A DNA stretch of 64,000 nucleotides from positions 17,168,616-17,232,615 of the forward strand of contig CM068382.1 in the NCBI GenBank assembly GCA_034770075.1. The letters are read 5' to 3'. Under the pieces are notes generated by a model. The model was not told the DNA's origin, made no database searches, and saw only the letters and a program-made list of their open reading frames with translations. Shown here piece after piece: positions 35,558-46,922 of this stretch; within the stretch, counting starts at the first letter, position 1, and each line of letters begins with the position of its first letter. Origin of the DNA: Aralia elata (Eukaryota; Streptophyta; Magnoliopsida; Apiales; Araliaceae). The position numbers were made by a program, and so were the translations under genes.

Positions 35558-37150
35558 TACGTACTAAATCTATTTACAGCATATCCAATATTATTGGGTT
35601 TACGTACTAAAGTTCATAAGACGCATTAAACTACCAATCACTTGTGCATACTCCGACTGTGAAAAACTGGGACCATCATGTTTAGCTAAGTGCAAACTAG
35701 AATCATATGGGGTGCTAACAGGGTTTGAATCAAAATGCCCCAAATTTTTTAAGAATTTTCTCCACAAAATGTTCTTGGGATATCATGTACCAATTATTAA
35801 TTCTTCCAATTTAATTCTAAGTATAACACTAGCAACACCTAAGTCTTTCATGTCGAAGTTGGATGATAATATTAATTTAGTCTCATAAATCACATTTAGG
35901 TTAGTCCCAAAAATAAGTAAGTCATCAACATTGTTAACGCCAAAATTTGTCTGCTCATCAAATCACCAAATAACGAACTTAAACCTGCACAGTAAATAAA
36001 CAATCACACCAAAAAGCTTGACGGTCAGGGCCGCCTGTGGATAGTTTTGGTGTGAGAATAAGTACAGGTCAGAAAACGTCAACAATAGAGGTAAGTAATT
36101 GCTCTAGTAAATAAGAGTAATAATGTGTAAGATACTTGGAACCTAAATTATGGCTGTATATTTATAGTTTGATCACATCGCCTCAATTTACTACGCCCGT
36201 TCCCGAGTAGGAATAGGAGTCCTATATAGAGATTCCTTATAATTGTAAGTTCCATAAATGAATAGGATTAGACTTCCTCAGAAATAGAAAGCCAAATAGG
36301 ATAAACGTGGAAGTCATAAGTCAATTTAGACTGTAACCCTTCAAGAATATTCAACTCCTTACTATCAACGTAAATATCCAACCACATGGTGTGGGTCCCC
36401 CGAACCCTCCGGACCTATCAAATCACACTCCAACAAACATATAGGCAAGCAATCACACCAGTTTTATCTTTATTAAATTTAGTTTAAATACATCTATATA
36501 TCAATATCATTTATACCATAACTATTATGAGTCGTTACACTATCAAATTTATCATGTCACTGTTTAAGTGTTTGTTTAAGGCCATAAAAAGATTTAACTA
36601 GTTTATAAACTTTATTTCTATTATCAAGGGACACAAAACCTTCGGGTTGATCTATATAAATTTCTTCTTCTAAGTCTCTATTAAGAAAGACAGTTTTAAC
36701 ATCCATTTGATGTATTATCAAATTATGTACAGCAACAAGAGCAATCAAGCTTCTAATGGATGCGGTACTCCTCGTGATTGGGGAATAAATCTCAAAGAAG
36801 TAATCTAGGTCTTTCTTTTGTTTATACCTGTTAGCCACTAGCCTTGCTTTCTACTTATTGATTGAGCCATTAAGTTTAAGTTTTCTTTCAAATATCCATT
36901 TGCAACCAATTGTTTTAGTGTTAGGTGGCAAGTCAACTAATTTCCATGTATGGTTTGCTATTATGGATTTAATTTCAGAGCTTATGGCAAATGGTGCATC
37001 GGGTGATGTCATCGCTTAATTAAAAGTTAAAGTATCAGTATCCATTAAGAAAGTAAAGCAGTCATCACCAAAGTTTTTCTCTTTGCGAGCACGAGTGCTA
37101 CTCCATGGTTTAAATCTGATTCTTGAATTAACTCATTATTGGGTACTTTA
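35558..37150 (-). pseudogene. Copia reverse transcriptase, split by a solo LTR
   Basis: The minus-strand frame at 36838-36557 reads YKQKKDLDYFFEIYSPITR, then HQMDVKTVFLNRDLEEEIYI and KSFYGLKQTLKQ, all copia RT motifs. It reaches CLYV at ~36441, is interrupted by the LTR, and resumes NVDDLLIFGTN at ~35926 (the catalytic YVDD box). It then continues to YDSSLHLAKHDGPSFSQSEY and VIGSLMRLM before the chromovirus at 35557. The part upstream of 36840 is weaker and stop-ridden. Confidence 0.88.
35932..36435 (-). mobile_element. 504-bp solo LTR (TSD AACAT)
   Basis: On the minus strand it runs TGTTGGAGTGTGATTTG to GCGTTAACA and is flanked by ATGTT (plus-strand AACAT at 35927-35931 and 36436-36440). 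A TATAAATATA box lies near 36160. The duplication falls inside the YVDD box of the host copia RT, and removing the LTR plus one AACAT rejoins that frame. Superfamily is not determined. Confidence 0.9.
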
Positions 37151-38596
37151 TGATTTATAGACAGAGGTCTATCTATTTTTCATTTGAGAGGGAATATGTT
37201 TTCTAGAATTCAACATTTTTTTATTTTAAGAATTCAACATTTTTTATTTGAGAGAGAAGGGTGAAGATCATCCTAATTTTGATTTTAAGGTTTTGATTTT
37301 AAGAGTTCAAGAGGTGGGGCTGATGATGATTTTTAATTTGAGGGTTTTGATGGTAGAGATGTAGACCTATATTTTTTTTTATGTCAAATCTATTTACCGG
37401 AAGAAGGGAGAAGAACACCCAATTTGTATAAACTAATAAGAAGAGAGAGAAGGTTGAAGATTTGGATAGAGGATGAGAGAGAAAAAGAGAGAACTAGGAA
37501 GATGAAGGAAAAGAGGGAAAATTTGGTCTTTAATTTTTTTTTAATGAAGTCAAACTGTATTTATATACAGTGAAACGGTATAACCTAATAGGTTTGCCAA
37601 CAATTTAAGTATTTCTTACCAGTTTCAACCAGAATCTGAATTTATTTTTTATTTTTTTTGGAAGGAAAGGGTAACATTGTATTCAATTAGGTAGTTTATA
37701 TAGCAATTTGTAAGCCTCGTTATTTTGGGAGCAAAATTATGAATTTGGTGATATTTGGTGTAATAGAAGTATATTTAACCATATATAATAAGTCAAGAGG
37801 AATTGAGCTGAGTTAATTTGGTAGTTTGATCCGAGTTGCATTAATGTATTCATTTATGAGTCTTACTATGTGTTGCAAAAGGTTTCAGCCGAATATGACG
37901 CATATGCATATATGGGATAAGTGAAAATTAAGAATGACCCACATTAAATTATTTTATCTCATCACATAGACTCACACGTTGGTCGCAATCCAATTTTATA
38001 ACATATTTATCAACATATATATTATTTCCCTTCATGTATTGATCTTTTATTTTCTATTTCATCACTTCAACTCTCAATATTAAATTCTCTTTCTTGCTTT
38101 TCCCTTTTTTTTATTGGGTAACAAAACCCAAAAGTGTAACTTCTTTCAATTTCATCATCACATACATTTACATCTTTAATAATATATATTGAATATAAAA
38201 ATATATAATCATTCACATGTTCAAATTAATGTAATTGTATCTTTTCCTTAACACTATGTATACATATTTAGCACCGAAGAATTTACATATATTCAACATT
38301 TCCCAACAATATAGATATACACAAAGATATTACACTGTGAATAAAAAGTATTTGTACTCATTCACTCTCTTTATTTATTTATTTATTTTGAAAGTTATCA
38401 TGTACTTTGCACGAGTCGTAAATCCGTAAGTTTTAAACTAAAAAACATCTCATATTAACTTTAAAAAATCAATAAAGGCAAAGAAGGAAAATTATATACA
38501 CTTGGTGAAAACAAACATAAATAGATAGTGCCAAACTATAAAAAGAAGTATTTTCCACACCTTCAGTGTAATGCATAGTACCCTCGAACGTGGAAA
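37151..38596. other. Intergenic region downstream of carboxylesterase
   Basis: No gene recognised. 37195-37260 has a short repeat (gaattcaacatttttttattt). 37950-38060, with the block tcgcaatccaatttt then atcaacatatatat, resembles 18990-19110 and probably marks the 3' flank of the duplicated carboxylesterase unit. Confidence 0.5.
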
Positions 38597-40807
38597 TTAT
38601 TTGGACTTGAGAACAAATTCTCTTATCTCCGATATTAGCTGAGCGGACTCGGGCAACTCTGGAAGCAGATAAAAACCATGAAACATATTTGGATACTCCA
38701 CTAAATAAGCTTCTTTTCCCGAATTCTGTAGCCATTGATAATACCGCTTTTGCCAATCCTGTAGCACATCAAATCCACCAACGAATACAATTGTTGCCGG
38801 AAAATCCAACGGCGCTAAGTCCTCCGCCTCAGGGCCGCTCACGTTGATTGCCTTGTGGTCTCGGTTCCATTTCCCTCCGGGTGGTAAGAATGCCCTCCAG
38901 AAGTGATCTGTCTGTTCCACCGTCACCGCAAGAGGCCTTACTATTCTTTTCTCCGATTCCGTTCGCTCCTCTCCACCAAAGAATGGTTGAAGTTCCACTA
39001 CTCCAATTACCTTTTAAGTTAACGTACAAACTTTTAGTATGATGGAAATAGAACGAATTTGAATTGCATGACGTTGTTTGTATATAAGTGTACAAAAATA
39101 AGTTCATTCTTATAATTAATTAGTTTCTGTCAATATAACTTTTACTACTACAAATGCATTAATACTACACTCATGATAAGTAAGTTTGTATATATAGCTC
39201 ATATGAAATTTGGATTCAAATGGAACATACCTATAAATAATTAATTAATACTCCCTCAATTTATTAAAAATGGTTAGCGTGCATCTCAACTTTCACGTTT
39301 CTTTATTTGACCATAGGATGGATAGCCAACTTTCCATTAACTCCTATCACGGTCATTGAATCGGTCGGATTACTGAATAATTTTGTTTTTTAAAAATTAT
39401 TATATTAATATTGCGAGAATCAGTTAATATCAAAAGATATTAACGTTATGTTTCATTTATTTGAACATCTTAATTGAATGTTTATCTAATTTGCGAGTTA
39501 GTATAATAAGACTTAACTCCTCTTAATCAAACAAACTAGAATATCGAATTTTATTTATTAAGCGGTCCATCAAACTGAACGATTTTTTTATTTTTTATTT
39601 TTTGTGTCAAAATTGATACATATATGATTTCGAAGGTCATAATTATTTATATAAAGAATCAAAGCGTGGAATCTTAATTATTTACATGCACTTGCATATC
39701 CAATATATTTAAATCTTAATAAGATGAATCAATAAACTAAAGTCAAAACGTGGAATATTGACACTCTGATTGATGGATGGTGTAAGAATACGACAATTTG
39801 ATATGACGGGTGCTTATATGCTGAGTCCTCTAACAACTAACATGATGTAAGCATCTGACAGTTTCATGATTTTTACTTTATATGCTTTGTCAATTGTAAG
39901 TCAACTCCGTATACAAAGCATTTCTCATTAAGTAAATCCTTAGAGAGAATATTCTTTAAATTTAATGACCAAAAAAATTAATAAACTCTTATATATATAT
40001 ATATATATAAATTATTTTGTGTGTATTAAAAATGTTCAAAATTTGATCAAATCATGCGTGGTCAGTATACACATTAACTCATATAACAAATTTTAATTTG
40101 TATCGTAATAGTTTTTTGAAAGTTTAATATTTTTAGTACAAAAAAATTAGTTTAATGGTTTTTTCGGTCCTTAGCTCTATTCTTTATTATTTATTATAAA
40201 CAGTAAAATGAAATTCAATCCATACCTTGAGTTGTTCAAATATGGAGTTACAAGCTACTACAGCAACATGGTGGGCTATATTCCCACCAGCACTTTCTCC
40301 AGCCAAGAAACACCTTGACAGGTCAGCATTTTCCGGCAAGACTTGGTTTTGCTCATCCAAAAACTTAAGGACGTCAAATCCGTCAATGTATTGGGCAGGA
40401 TACCTGTGTTCTGGTGCAAGTCGATAATCAACCGAAACAATAATGGCCGGAAACTCTCTAGCAAAACGGCGGCAAAGATCCTCAGCAGGCTTTGAGCGGG
40501 CACTTTGATAGATGAATCCGCCGCCGTGAAAGAACACGATAACCGGAAGATCGGTACCGGCGGGAGCCGTGGGGACGTAGACCCGGAACCAAAGGTCACG
40601 TGAGGGATCAACGGTGATGTCGTAAGTCTTGACTCCGTTGATAGGTTTAGGGTTTGGTGAAGTGTTTAAGGGTTTTGTGAGGAAATTGTAGAGGCCTCGG
40701 TTGACGGTGTCATCACGGCGCTGAAAAAGATTCAAAAATGTGGAAAGTAAGGTAACGGAGATTCGGGTTTTTAAGGGCAGCGACGGTGATGCTTCAGGGC
40801 TTGCCAT
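38597..40807 (-). CDS. Carboxylesterase, CXE18-like (two exons)
   Basis: Exon 1 is 40807-40226, the intron 40225-39011 (GTATGG...TTAAAAG) and exon 2 39010-38597, giving 331 residues. It is an alpha/beta-hydrolase that would hydrolyse carboxylic esters. The oxyanion motif HGGG is at residues 94-97, the nucleophile elbow GESAG at 170-174 (Ser172), Asp275 is in GGFDVLQDWQ and His305 in MFHGF, so the triad is complete. There is no signal peptide, and cytosol is likely. The substrate is unknown. The family includes the GID1 gibberellin receptors, but those replace the catalytic His; here His is kept, favouring an enzyme. The start at MASPEASPSLP fits the length of plant relatives; an in-frame upstream ATG at 40906 lies at or before the TATA box. 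The intron phase is 0. Confidence 0.92.
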
Positions 40808-40868
40808 GAATTCCGTGCTGAGGGAAAAGAGAGAGAAAATATGGAAGAGTTTTGAATTAAGAAAATGT

Positions 40869-40877
40869 ATTATATAG
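40869..40877 (-). promoter_or_regulatory. TATA box of the carboxylesterase
   Basis: CTATATAAT on the minus strand, ~62 bases before the chosen ATG, in an otherwise AT-moderate stretch. It puts transcription start near 40840 and makes the ATG at 40906 unusable. Confidence 0.6.
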
Positions 40878-41046
40878 AGGGATATGGTAATGAAAATGAA
40901 GAGCAAACGGTTAATTCAAATTGTATATGCCCCACAAAGCATGACTTTCAAATTCATATATTAAAATGGCAGCCGACTTGGACCGTTGATAATGTCTTCA
41001 AATGCTGCAAATTATTCATGTCTACATGACTTGGTCTTTCTCTATT

Positions 41047-41330
41047 ACTCCCCTCAAACAGAAATATCTCTTTCATAAAAAATTTATTCTATAAAAAAAA
41101 ACTTTTTTCTTACCCTCTGTATTTCTTTTTATTTGTTTTTTGAAAAAATAATAAATTTCTTAAATTATCCTTGAACATTAAATACTTATTTATTTATTTT
41201 TCATCTTTTAATGAATTTTAAAATGATAATACTAAAATATTTATACCCAGTTTTAATCAATTAGATAAAAAAAACTAAATCTTTGATTAATGTGCTTTCC
41301 GAGAAACATTAATTGAAAAGTAAGAGGGAG
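41047..41330. mobile_element. Stowaway-like MITE, degraded right end
   Basis: Left end TA-CTCCCCTCAAACAG. The right end GTAAGAGGGAG is followed by a mutated TA region. About 284 bp, AT-rich, no ORF. Its right half is related to 19185-19327. It lies ~170 bp upstream of the carboxylesterase TATA box. Confidence 0.65.
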
Positions 41331-41625
41331 AAATAGTAATTTAAAATGACAAAATTTCTTAAATTTGTCATAATATATAGTTTGGATTTGGATCTCATTT
41401 ATTATACATATCCTCCTATTTTTCCCAATGCACATTAGGCCACATAAATATTATATTTATTGAAATAATAAAAATTCATCGCAAATATTAGCGACAAAGT
41501 AAAATTTGTCGCAAATAATTATGTCACTGATACAATCGTTAAAAGTAATATTTGTATCGTTAAATGTGTCTTGATAGGGTATTTTCGTGATGGGTTCTAT
41601 AGAAACTGAACTATTCTATTTGGTC

Positions 41626-41653
41626 TAAACCCTAAACCCTAAACCCTAAACCC
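41626..41653. repeat. Interstitial telomeric repeat, (TAAACCC)4
   Basis: Exactly four perfect copies of the plant telomere unit TAAACCC. Short arrays like this also act as telo-box promoter elements; it lies ~750 bp upstream of the carboxylesterase TATA box. Confidence 0.9.
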
Positions 41654-41960
41654 AATTACCTAGCGACAAACTCCTATGTTCCTTTCATTACGATATTTCT
41701 GAACAAGTTCCTGAATTGAAGAATTTGTGTAACAGTGAGGATCCTAATTCCAATTTCATTGTCATAATTTTTTTATCGTACCACTATTATATAAGTAATA
41801 ACTTATATTTTTAGAGGTGAGCATAGGACAAAGAAACATTCTTAATATTTACAAAATTAATTTGCTCTCTTTTTTAGAAAGAAGTGAGCATCAATTTCCT
41901 TGAATTAATAAGGAAATTACATCTATTATATATATATATATATATATATACAGTAAGGAT

Positions 41961-42176
41961 CTTAGGCTCACCCTTAAAAAGCTCACCCCAAGCTCACCCC
42001 CCTTTTGCGACGGACCCGGCGACGGTTTGGGTGTACAACTGTCGTCTATACTTTTAGCGACGGACAATATATAGCGTCGCTAAAAGTATAGACGACGGTT
42101 GTACACCCAAACCGCCGTCGGGTCCGTCGCAAAAGGGGGGTGAGCTTGGGGTGAGCTTTTTAAAGGTGAGCCTAAG
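41961..42176. repeat. 216-bp near-perfect foldback (MITE-like)
   Basis: Arms of ~102 bp (41961-42062 and 42075-42176) are complementary apart from a few bases, around a 12-base centre (gacaatatatag). Arms contain cttaggctcaccc, two 'agctcacccc' units and the GC-rich gcgacggaccc...tttagcgacg segment. Outer TA repeats with tatacagt on both sides extend the symmetry to ~41925-42200. gcgacgg motifs are common in plant CACTA-type ends, but no CACTA terminus or 3-bp target duplication was found, so the family is undetermined. Confidence 0.85.
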
Positions 42177-42199
42177 AAATGGACTGTATATATATATAT

Positions 42200-43383
42200 A
42201 GGCATTTATATCATGACTATAAATGTTTGCTAATTCAATCAGGATTTTTTTAAAAAAAAAATTTGTTGATTCTTTTAAGTTTGTAAATTAATAATTGAGA
42301 ATTTCTAACTCGTTCTACTTTGTTCAATCCAAAATACAAAATTTATCATTCTAGCATTAAAGACAATGTATACACCTCACACACACGTTATTCGTTAGGG
42401 GAAACATATTATTCGCCTTTTTGTTAATTGATTTCTACAAATTGAAAAGCGATTCTAATTCTTATTGGGTGTGTTTGGATAAGTTGTTTTTGAATTCAGT
42501 TTGAATTGTAATAATTCATTGATTTTCAAAATCAAATCAAAATAATTTCATTGTTTGGTTAACCTATTCAATCCAAATTGTATTTCATTACAATTAAATC
42601 TGTTATTTAAATTAGAAATGTATTATTTAAATCACGTATTAAATTGATCACAATATTTTAATTTTTCATGCCCACAAAGAAATTATTTTGATTAAATTTT
42701 CAAGCACATCAAAATAAAAACCTACTCACACATAAAAAAAATGAAAAGTATAAGCCACTTTAATCAAAAATAAATAAATAAATTAATGAACATTTTTACT
42801 TGGCTTGTTGATTCTAATTATGTTATTCTTAATAATAAAAATTTCATATTATGAAATTTACTATCAAACAACAAATCACAACCGCCAATTATTTTCTAAG
42901 CAACCAAGCAACAGCAACTATAAAAATTGTTAAAATTACAAGTAAATGCTGACAATATACAATCATCTCTCTTGATAGGCATAAAACACTCAAAAAAATA
43001 AAAATAAAAATGCTCCAACACATGCACTTCGAATCCCAATTTACTTCCAACCATGCATAGCTTTTGATGAGATTCCAAGCCATTCTCTGAGTTGAAAGTC
43101 TCACAACTTAAATGTTGCCGTAATTAGAAAAAAACTTACCGTAATTTGATTTTAAAAGTTAAATTATATCTTTAATTTTAGAACAGAGGGAGTATATCTT
43201 ACGACTGAGTCAACATATTTTTTAAATTAAAATTATAGGAGAGCAGAATGATTTAGTAGAAACGTAACCAACAGATTGCAAAAAAGAAACGTAATCAATT
43301 TAAAATTATGAATATTAACTTTACGTTACCCCTTTGTTGAAGTAGACCTGATTTGGTAGTTGGTACCTTGTTAAACTTTCTTA
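42200..43383. other. Intergenic, nothing firmly recognised
   Basis: Contains a possible MITE end (gggtgtgtttggataagttg at 42469) and a Stowaway-type right terminus (cagagggagtata, ~43185-43195) with no clear partners. A 71-codon minus-strand frame at 42889-43104 with hydrophobic stretches resembles no family. Confidence 0.45.
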
Positions 43384-43761
43384 GGGGGTGTTTGATAAAA
43401 ACTGAATGAATCTGAATCTGAATGAGCTGAATCTGAATGAAAAAAATTGTTTGATAATTGATTTGTCTGAAACATCTGAATGACAGAATTTTATTATTTT
43501 ACCCCTCTAAAAAAATTCAAAATTATTGTAAAATTATTTAATATTACTTAATATAATAGTTAATATTTTTTTAAATTTTTTTAATTTTTTTAATTTTTTT
43601 TACCCATTCAGCTGCTCATTCAGCCATTCAGTCAAAAGAAATCTAACTTAGCCATTCAGCTCAACCATCTGACTGATTCAACCATTCAGACCAAAACAAA
43701 CGCACTTACCGATTCAGCCATTCAGCCATTCAGCTCCATTCAGCTCTAAACAAACACCCCC
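43384..43761. mobile_element. Tourist-like MITE rich in CATTCAG repeats
   Basis: Termini GGGGGTGTTTG and CAAACACCCCC (43384-43394, 43751-43761), flanked by TTA on the left and TCA on the right, perhaps a mutated 3-bp duplication. Both arms carry many copies of ctgaatg/cattcag in opposite orientation. 378 bp, no ORF. Confidence 0.7.
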
Positions 43762-43925
43762 TCAGTGTTTGAAGATCATCTTAATTTCTAGAAGTCAGCG
43801 GAAGAAAAAAAACACTTTTTTTTCTATGCGCATAAAAGTCTTACTAAATAAATTTAGACAACCTTTTTGTCACGCTAAGATCTATGTATACATTGGTGGA
43901 GCAAATGACAACATCAAAAGAAGAA

Positions 43926-43946
43926 GAGGGGGAGGGGGGGGGGGGG
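43926..43946 (+). repeat. G-rich run with 13 consecutive G
   Basis: Thirteen consecutive G at 43934-43946, directly after a shorter G run at 43928-43932. It could form a G-quadruplex on the plus strand and is prone to slippage, so its length may be uncertain. Confidence 0.8.
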
Positions 43947-44002
43947 AAAAGAGGGAAAAAGCCCAAAAACTATTCAATCTTTCTATTTTAGCAAACCATA
44001 AT

Positions 44003-44265
44003 TATTATTTTATTCGTCCCAAATTAATTGCTCAATTTTGACTTTTTAAAGTCAAATTGACCATTTTTAAAACTAATCTTTTTACTATTTTTGCTAAAAT
44101 ATAGGTGAAGAGATTATAACCAAAAGAAAGTATATACAATTTATTACTAACCCCAATTTTTATAATTTTAGAAATATATTTATATATGCTTAATTATTAA
44201 TTCTAAAAATAATCAATTTGACTTAAAAAAGTCAAAACTGAACAATTAATTTAGGACAGAGGGAG
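44003..44265. mobile_element. Stowaway-like MITE
   Basis: The right end GGACAGAGGGAG-TA and the left end (ttcgtcccaaattaattg) form a long inverted repeat extending through ttgactttttaaagtcaaattgac. The first bases of the left end are mutated. Confidence 0.7.
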
Positions 44266-44339
44266 TATTAATTTTTTTAAAAAAAATTGTGATTTACACC
44301 TTGACTCTATAAAAATAGTTCATTTAACTCTGTTAACTT

Positions 44340-44530
44340 CCATATTGCCGGCGGGGAAAGGAGAGAGAGAATCTGATTAGAGATTTTTGAAGAGAAATAG
44401 TCGATGGTTTCTTCAATTTTTTATAGTCTGGAAAGCAACACCGGCGGATGGCACTGTATAAGGTAGCCAACTTGGACTGAAATCTCAATAATGGGTTCAA
44501 ATTCAAATGTGTACCTCATTTCCAATTTTT
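44340..44530 (-). other. Third copy of carboxylesterase upstream region
   Basis: Resembles 22170-22340 (gaatctgaYYRgagaYttt, gaagagaaaYagtc, aaggtagccaacttggactg). More distantly it resembles 40960-41010 upstream of the intact carboxylesterase. No coding part of the gene remains here. Confidence 0.6.
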
Positions 44531-45065
44531 TAATGATGGAGTATCATGCATGCATGCAAGTAGTTATTATTGGGGAAAAAAAATAGATTAATTATAAACT
44601 GTCACATGTGGTTAGATGAATTATTACTTATATTAAAATTAAATGAACCTTGCTGGAGTTGAAGTATTGGAATGTCAAGGCTTGTACTTTTTCTTTTTGG
44701 GTATTAATGAAGTTTTAGTTTGCCCATCAAAAAAGAAAAGAAAAAAGAAATGTTGTTATTTAATCATTAAAGTGAGAAGGTCTTTGCCTCTTGAGCTAGC
44801 TGCAAATTCCACAATGATGCAACCATATTTCCTTGTCAATGACCCGCCCAATGCCCGCGTTTATTGAATAACAAAAAGAAGCATCAATGTACTTTAAGTT
44901 TGTAACATCATATATAGTTTGGGTAGTTGGCAAATAGTTGCCATATTTACCAACTACCAAAATTGGCGGACAGGATTTGATTTCAGATAAAATACAAAAT
45001 AAAAAATAAATTATATTTTTTTTATTCATAAAAAAATATTTAAATTTAAAAAATTAAATATAATA

Positions 45066-45320
45066 TATTCTCCTTCCGTTTTAAAATTTGAGATATATTT
45101 TTAAAATAAAAACTTATAAGAATAACTTTATATTCACAATGTGACATTAATATTAACTAAGAATTTAATAGTGGAGGTTATGTGCTAGAAATGATAGTAT
45201 ATTATATTTCTCCCATGAAGTTTTTAAGTTTAAAACATAAGGAAAAGAAAAGAAGTAAATAAAAAATTTAAATTTTATGTCCATTTCTTTAGTTTGTGAT
45301 TTTTTTAAGGGACGAGAAAG
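45066..45320. mobile_element. Degraded Stowaway-like MITE (putative)
   Basis: Left attctccttccgttttaaaa and right ttttttaagggacgagaaa are related as inverted ends. The TA flanks are not clean. Confidence 0.4.
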
Positions 45321-45544
45321 AAAAGAAATAGACACAAATTTTGGTCGTTTTTTTTATTAATGTTTTCCATTAAAAAATGAACGGACTTAAGAGGAAAAAA
45401 AAGTTTTTGGTAAATCTTTTGTTGTCTCTAAATCACTCATTATATACAAATATAAGAAGATTTAATATAAAAATAAAGTGATAATTTATTTTAAAAATTA
45501 CGGTTTTTTCCTTTTATAAACTTACAAACAAATAAAAAACGAGA

Positions 45545-45625
45545 GTTTTTGGCTCAAGTAATATTCTAGGCCGTAGGTCCTAAGTTCAAACCCTCACCCC
45601 CCCCCCCCCCCAAAAAAAAAAAACT
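45545..45625 (+). mobile_element. SINE-like remnant (putative)
   Basis: tggctcaagtaa (A-box-like) is followed by gttcaaacc (B-box-like) ~30 bases on, then runs of 16 C and 13 A. That order fits the 3' end of some tRNA-derived plant SINEs. No target duplication was seen. Confidence 0.3.
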
Positions 45626-46374
45626 TACAAACAACATTAAAGAAGAATTATAAGTTTATTATTACTTTTTTCATCCTAATTTAAGTTTTCTATATTTTTT
45701 ATCCAAAACTCACAAACATAGTGTAACATTCCTCTATTTTTTTTTTATCAAATCACATGAAAAAAAATATTTAAGCCACTAAACTATATATATTTCTCTT
45801 ATAAAATAGTCATGCATAAAATGAAAGACTACAACTTCCATTCTATAAAAACGAAGCAATTCTATAAAATGTGTAAGGCATGCATGCTAATACTTTTGGC
45901 AATTGACTAGACGCGAGATATATCGATACTAAGTGGTAGTATGTCAAATTGTTCCACGGACCGATAACGTATTATTTTTATTTTGTTTGTTTTTTTCTTA
46001 GTGAAAGACAATACAGTAATTACTTCAATTCATTAAAAATACAAATTATTTGAGGACAGCTTCATAAGCCTCCTACATATTCTTAATTATATAATCTATC
46101 TTTAACGGTGCATAATAGGTTGGCTCATTTGTGTATTAGTTACTATTAGTTTCTTTTATAAAATAGTCATGAATAGATATTATTTATACTATAATATTTT
46201 TACATAATTATATTAATATTATGTTTTAAAAAAATTAATCTAATAAAATTTCAAAATAATTTTAACTACTCCTTCTGTCCCAGGATAAAAGTTCTGGTGG
46301 ACTTTTCACGCATATTAAGATGAGGAATGAAATGACAAAATTGCCCATAATAATATGTCATTAATTATTTAATA

Positions 46375-46432
<58 letters not shown>

Positions 46433-46580
46433 TATTTCTTGAAATTCAGTCCAAGTGCTCAATAAATATTGTTGTGTTTCCATAACAAGTTAGCATAATC
46501 AATTTTTTATAGAAAAACTCCACATTCAATTCTCACAAGACTTCTTCTAACAATCCGTGCATATTCATAGAATCTGGCGC

Positions 46581-46754
46581 ACAATTTTGAATGAAAAACC
46601 AAGTTCAAGCAATCCACACTCAATGTACTCATATTTTCCATAAAGCTTGCATGGTTGTATGCTGCACACAATTTTGAATGAAAAATCAAGTTCAAACAAT
46701 CCACACTCAATGTACTCATATTTTCCATAAAGCTTGCATGGTTGTATGCTGCAC
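46581..46754. repeat. 87-bp tandem repeat in mariner 5' region
   Basis: Two copies (46581-46667, 46668-46754) starting acaattttgaatgaaaaa and ending gttgtatgctgcac, with two or three differences. Copies contain ccatgcaagctttatgg-like complementarity but no obvious hairpin. Confidence 0.9.
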
Positions 46755-46867
46755 TAAAATCTGGCGCAAAAAAATTAAACTGAAGCAAATCAAATATGCA
46801 AAATTCAAATTTCATATTGTTCGCCAAAGTTTTTGCCAAATGAAAATTTTAAATGGGAATTTCATGC

Positions 46868-46875
46868 TATAAAAA
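46868..46875 (+). promoter_or_regulatory. TATA box of the mariner transposase
   Basis: TATAAAAA located 47 bases before the ATG, the only such box close upstream. Confidence 0.55.
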
Positions 46876-46922
46876 CATACAATTATACTCTATAATCATC
46901 TAACTCTCATAATAACAATATC

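Larger units (their letters stand above)
22422..37150 (-). mobile_element. 5'-truncated copia element hosting nested insertions
   Basis: A minus-strand Ty1/copia element. It has a 3' LTR (22422-23019), a tail (23020-23600), RNase H (23600-23747 joined to 27758-28199) and reverse transcriptase (35558-35926 joined to 36441-37150). Each gap is an LTR element with its own 5-bp target duplication: GATGT, GTATA and AACAT. With those removed about 2.9 kb of copia remain. Gag, protease, integrase and the 5' LTR are absent, so it was truncated at its 5' side (~37150). Confidence 0.85.
44531..46268. other. Intergenic with MITE and SINE-like remnants
   Basis: No gene recognised. It contains the degraded elements listed at 45066 and 45545. 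ORFs at 44643 and 44796 have no recognisable similarity. Confidence 0.45.

Noticed and set aside
42889..43104. 71-codon minus-strand ORF with hydrophobic stretches
   Set aside because: No recognisable domain, promoter or neighbouring exon; could be a membrane peptide but unsupported.
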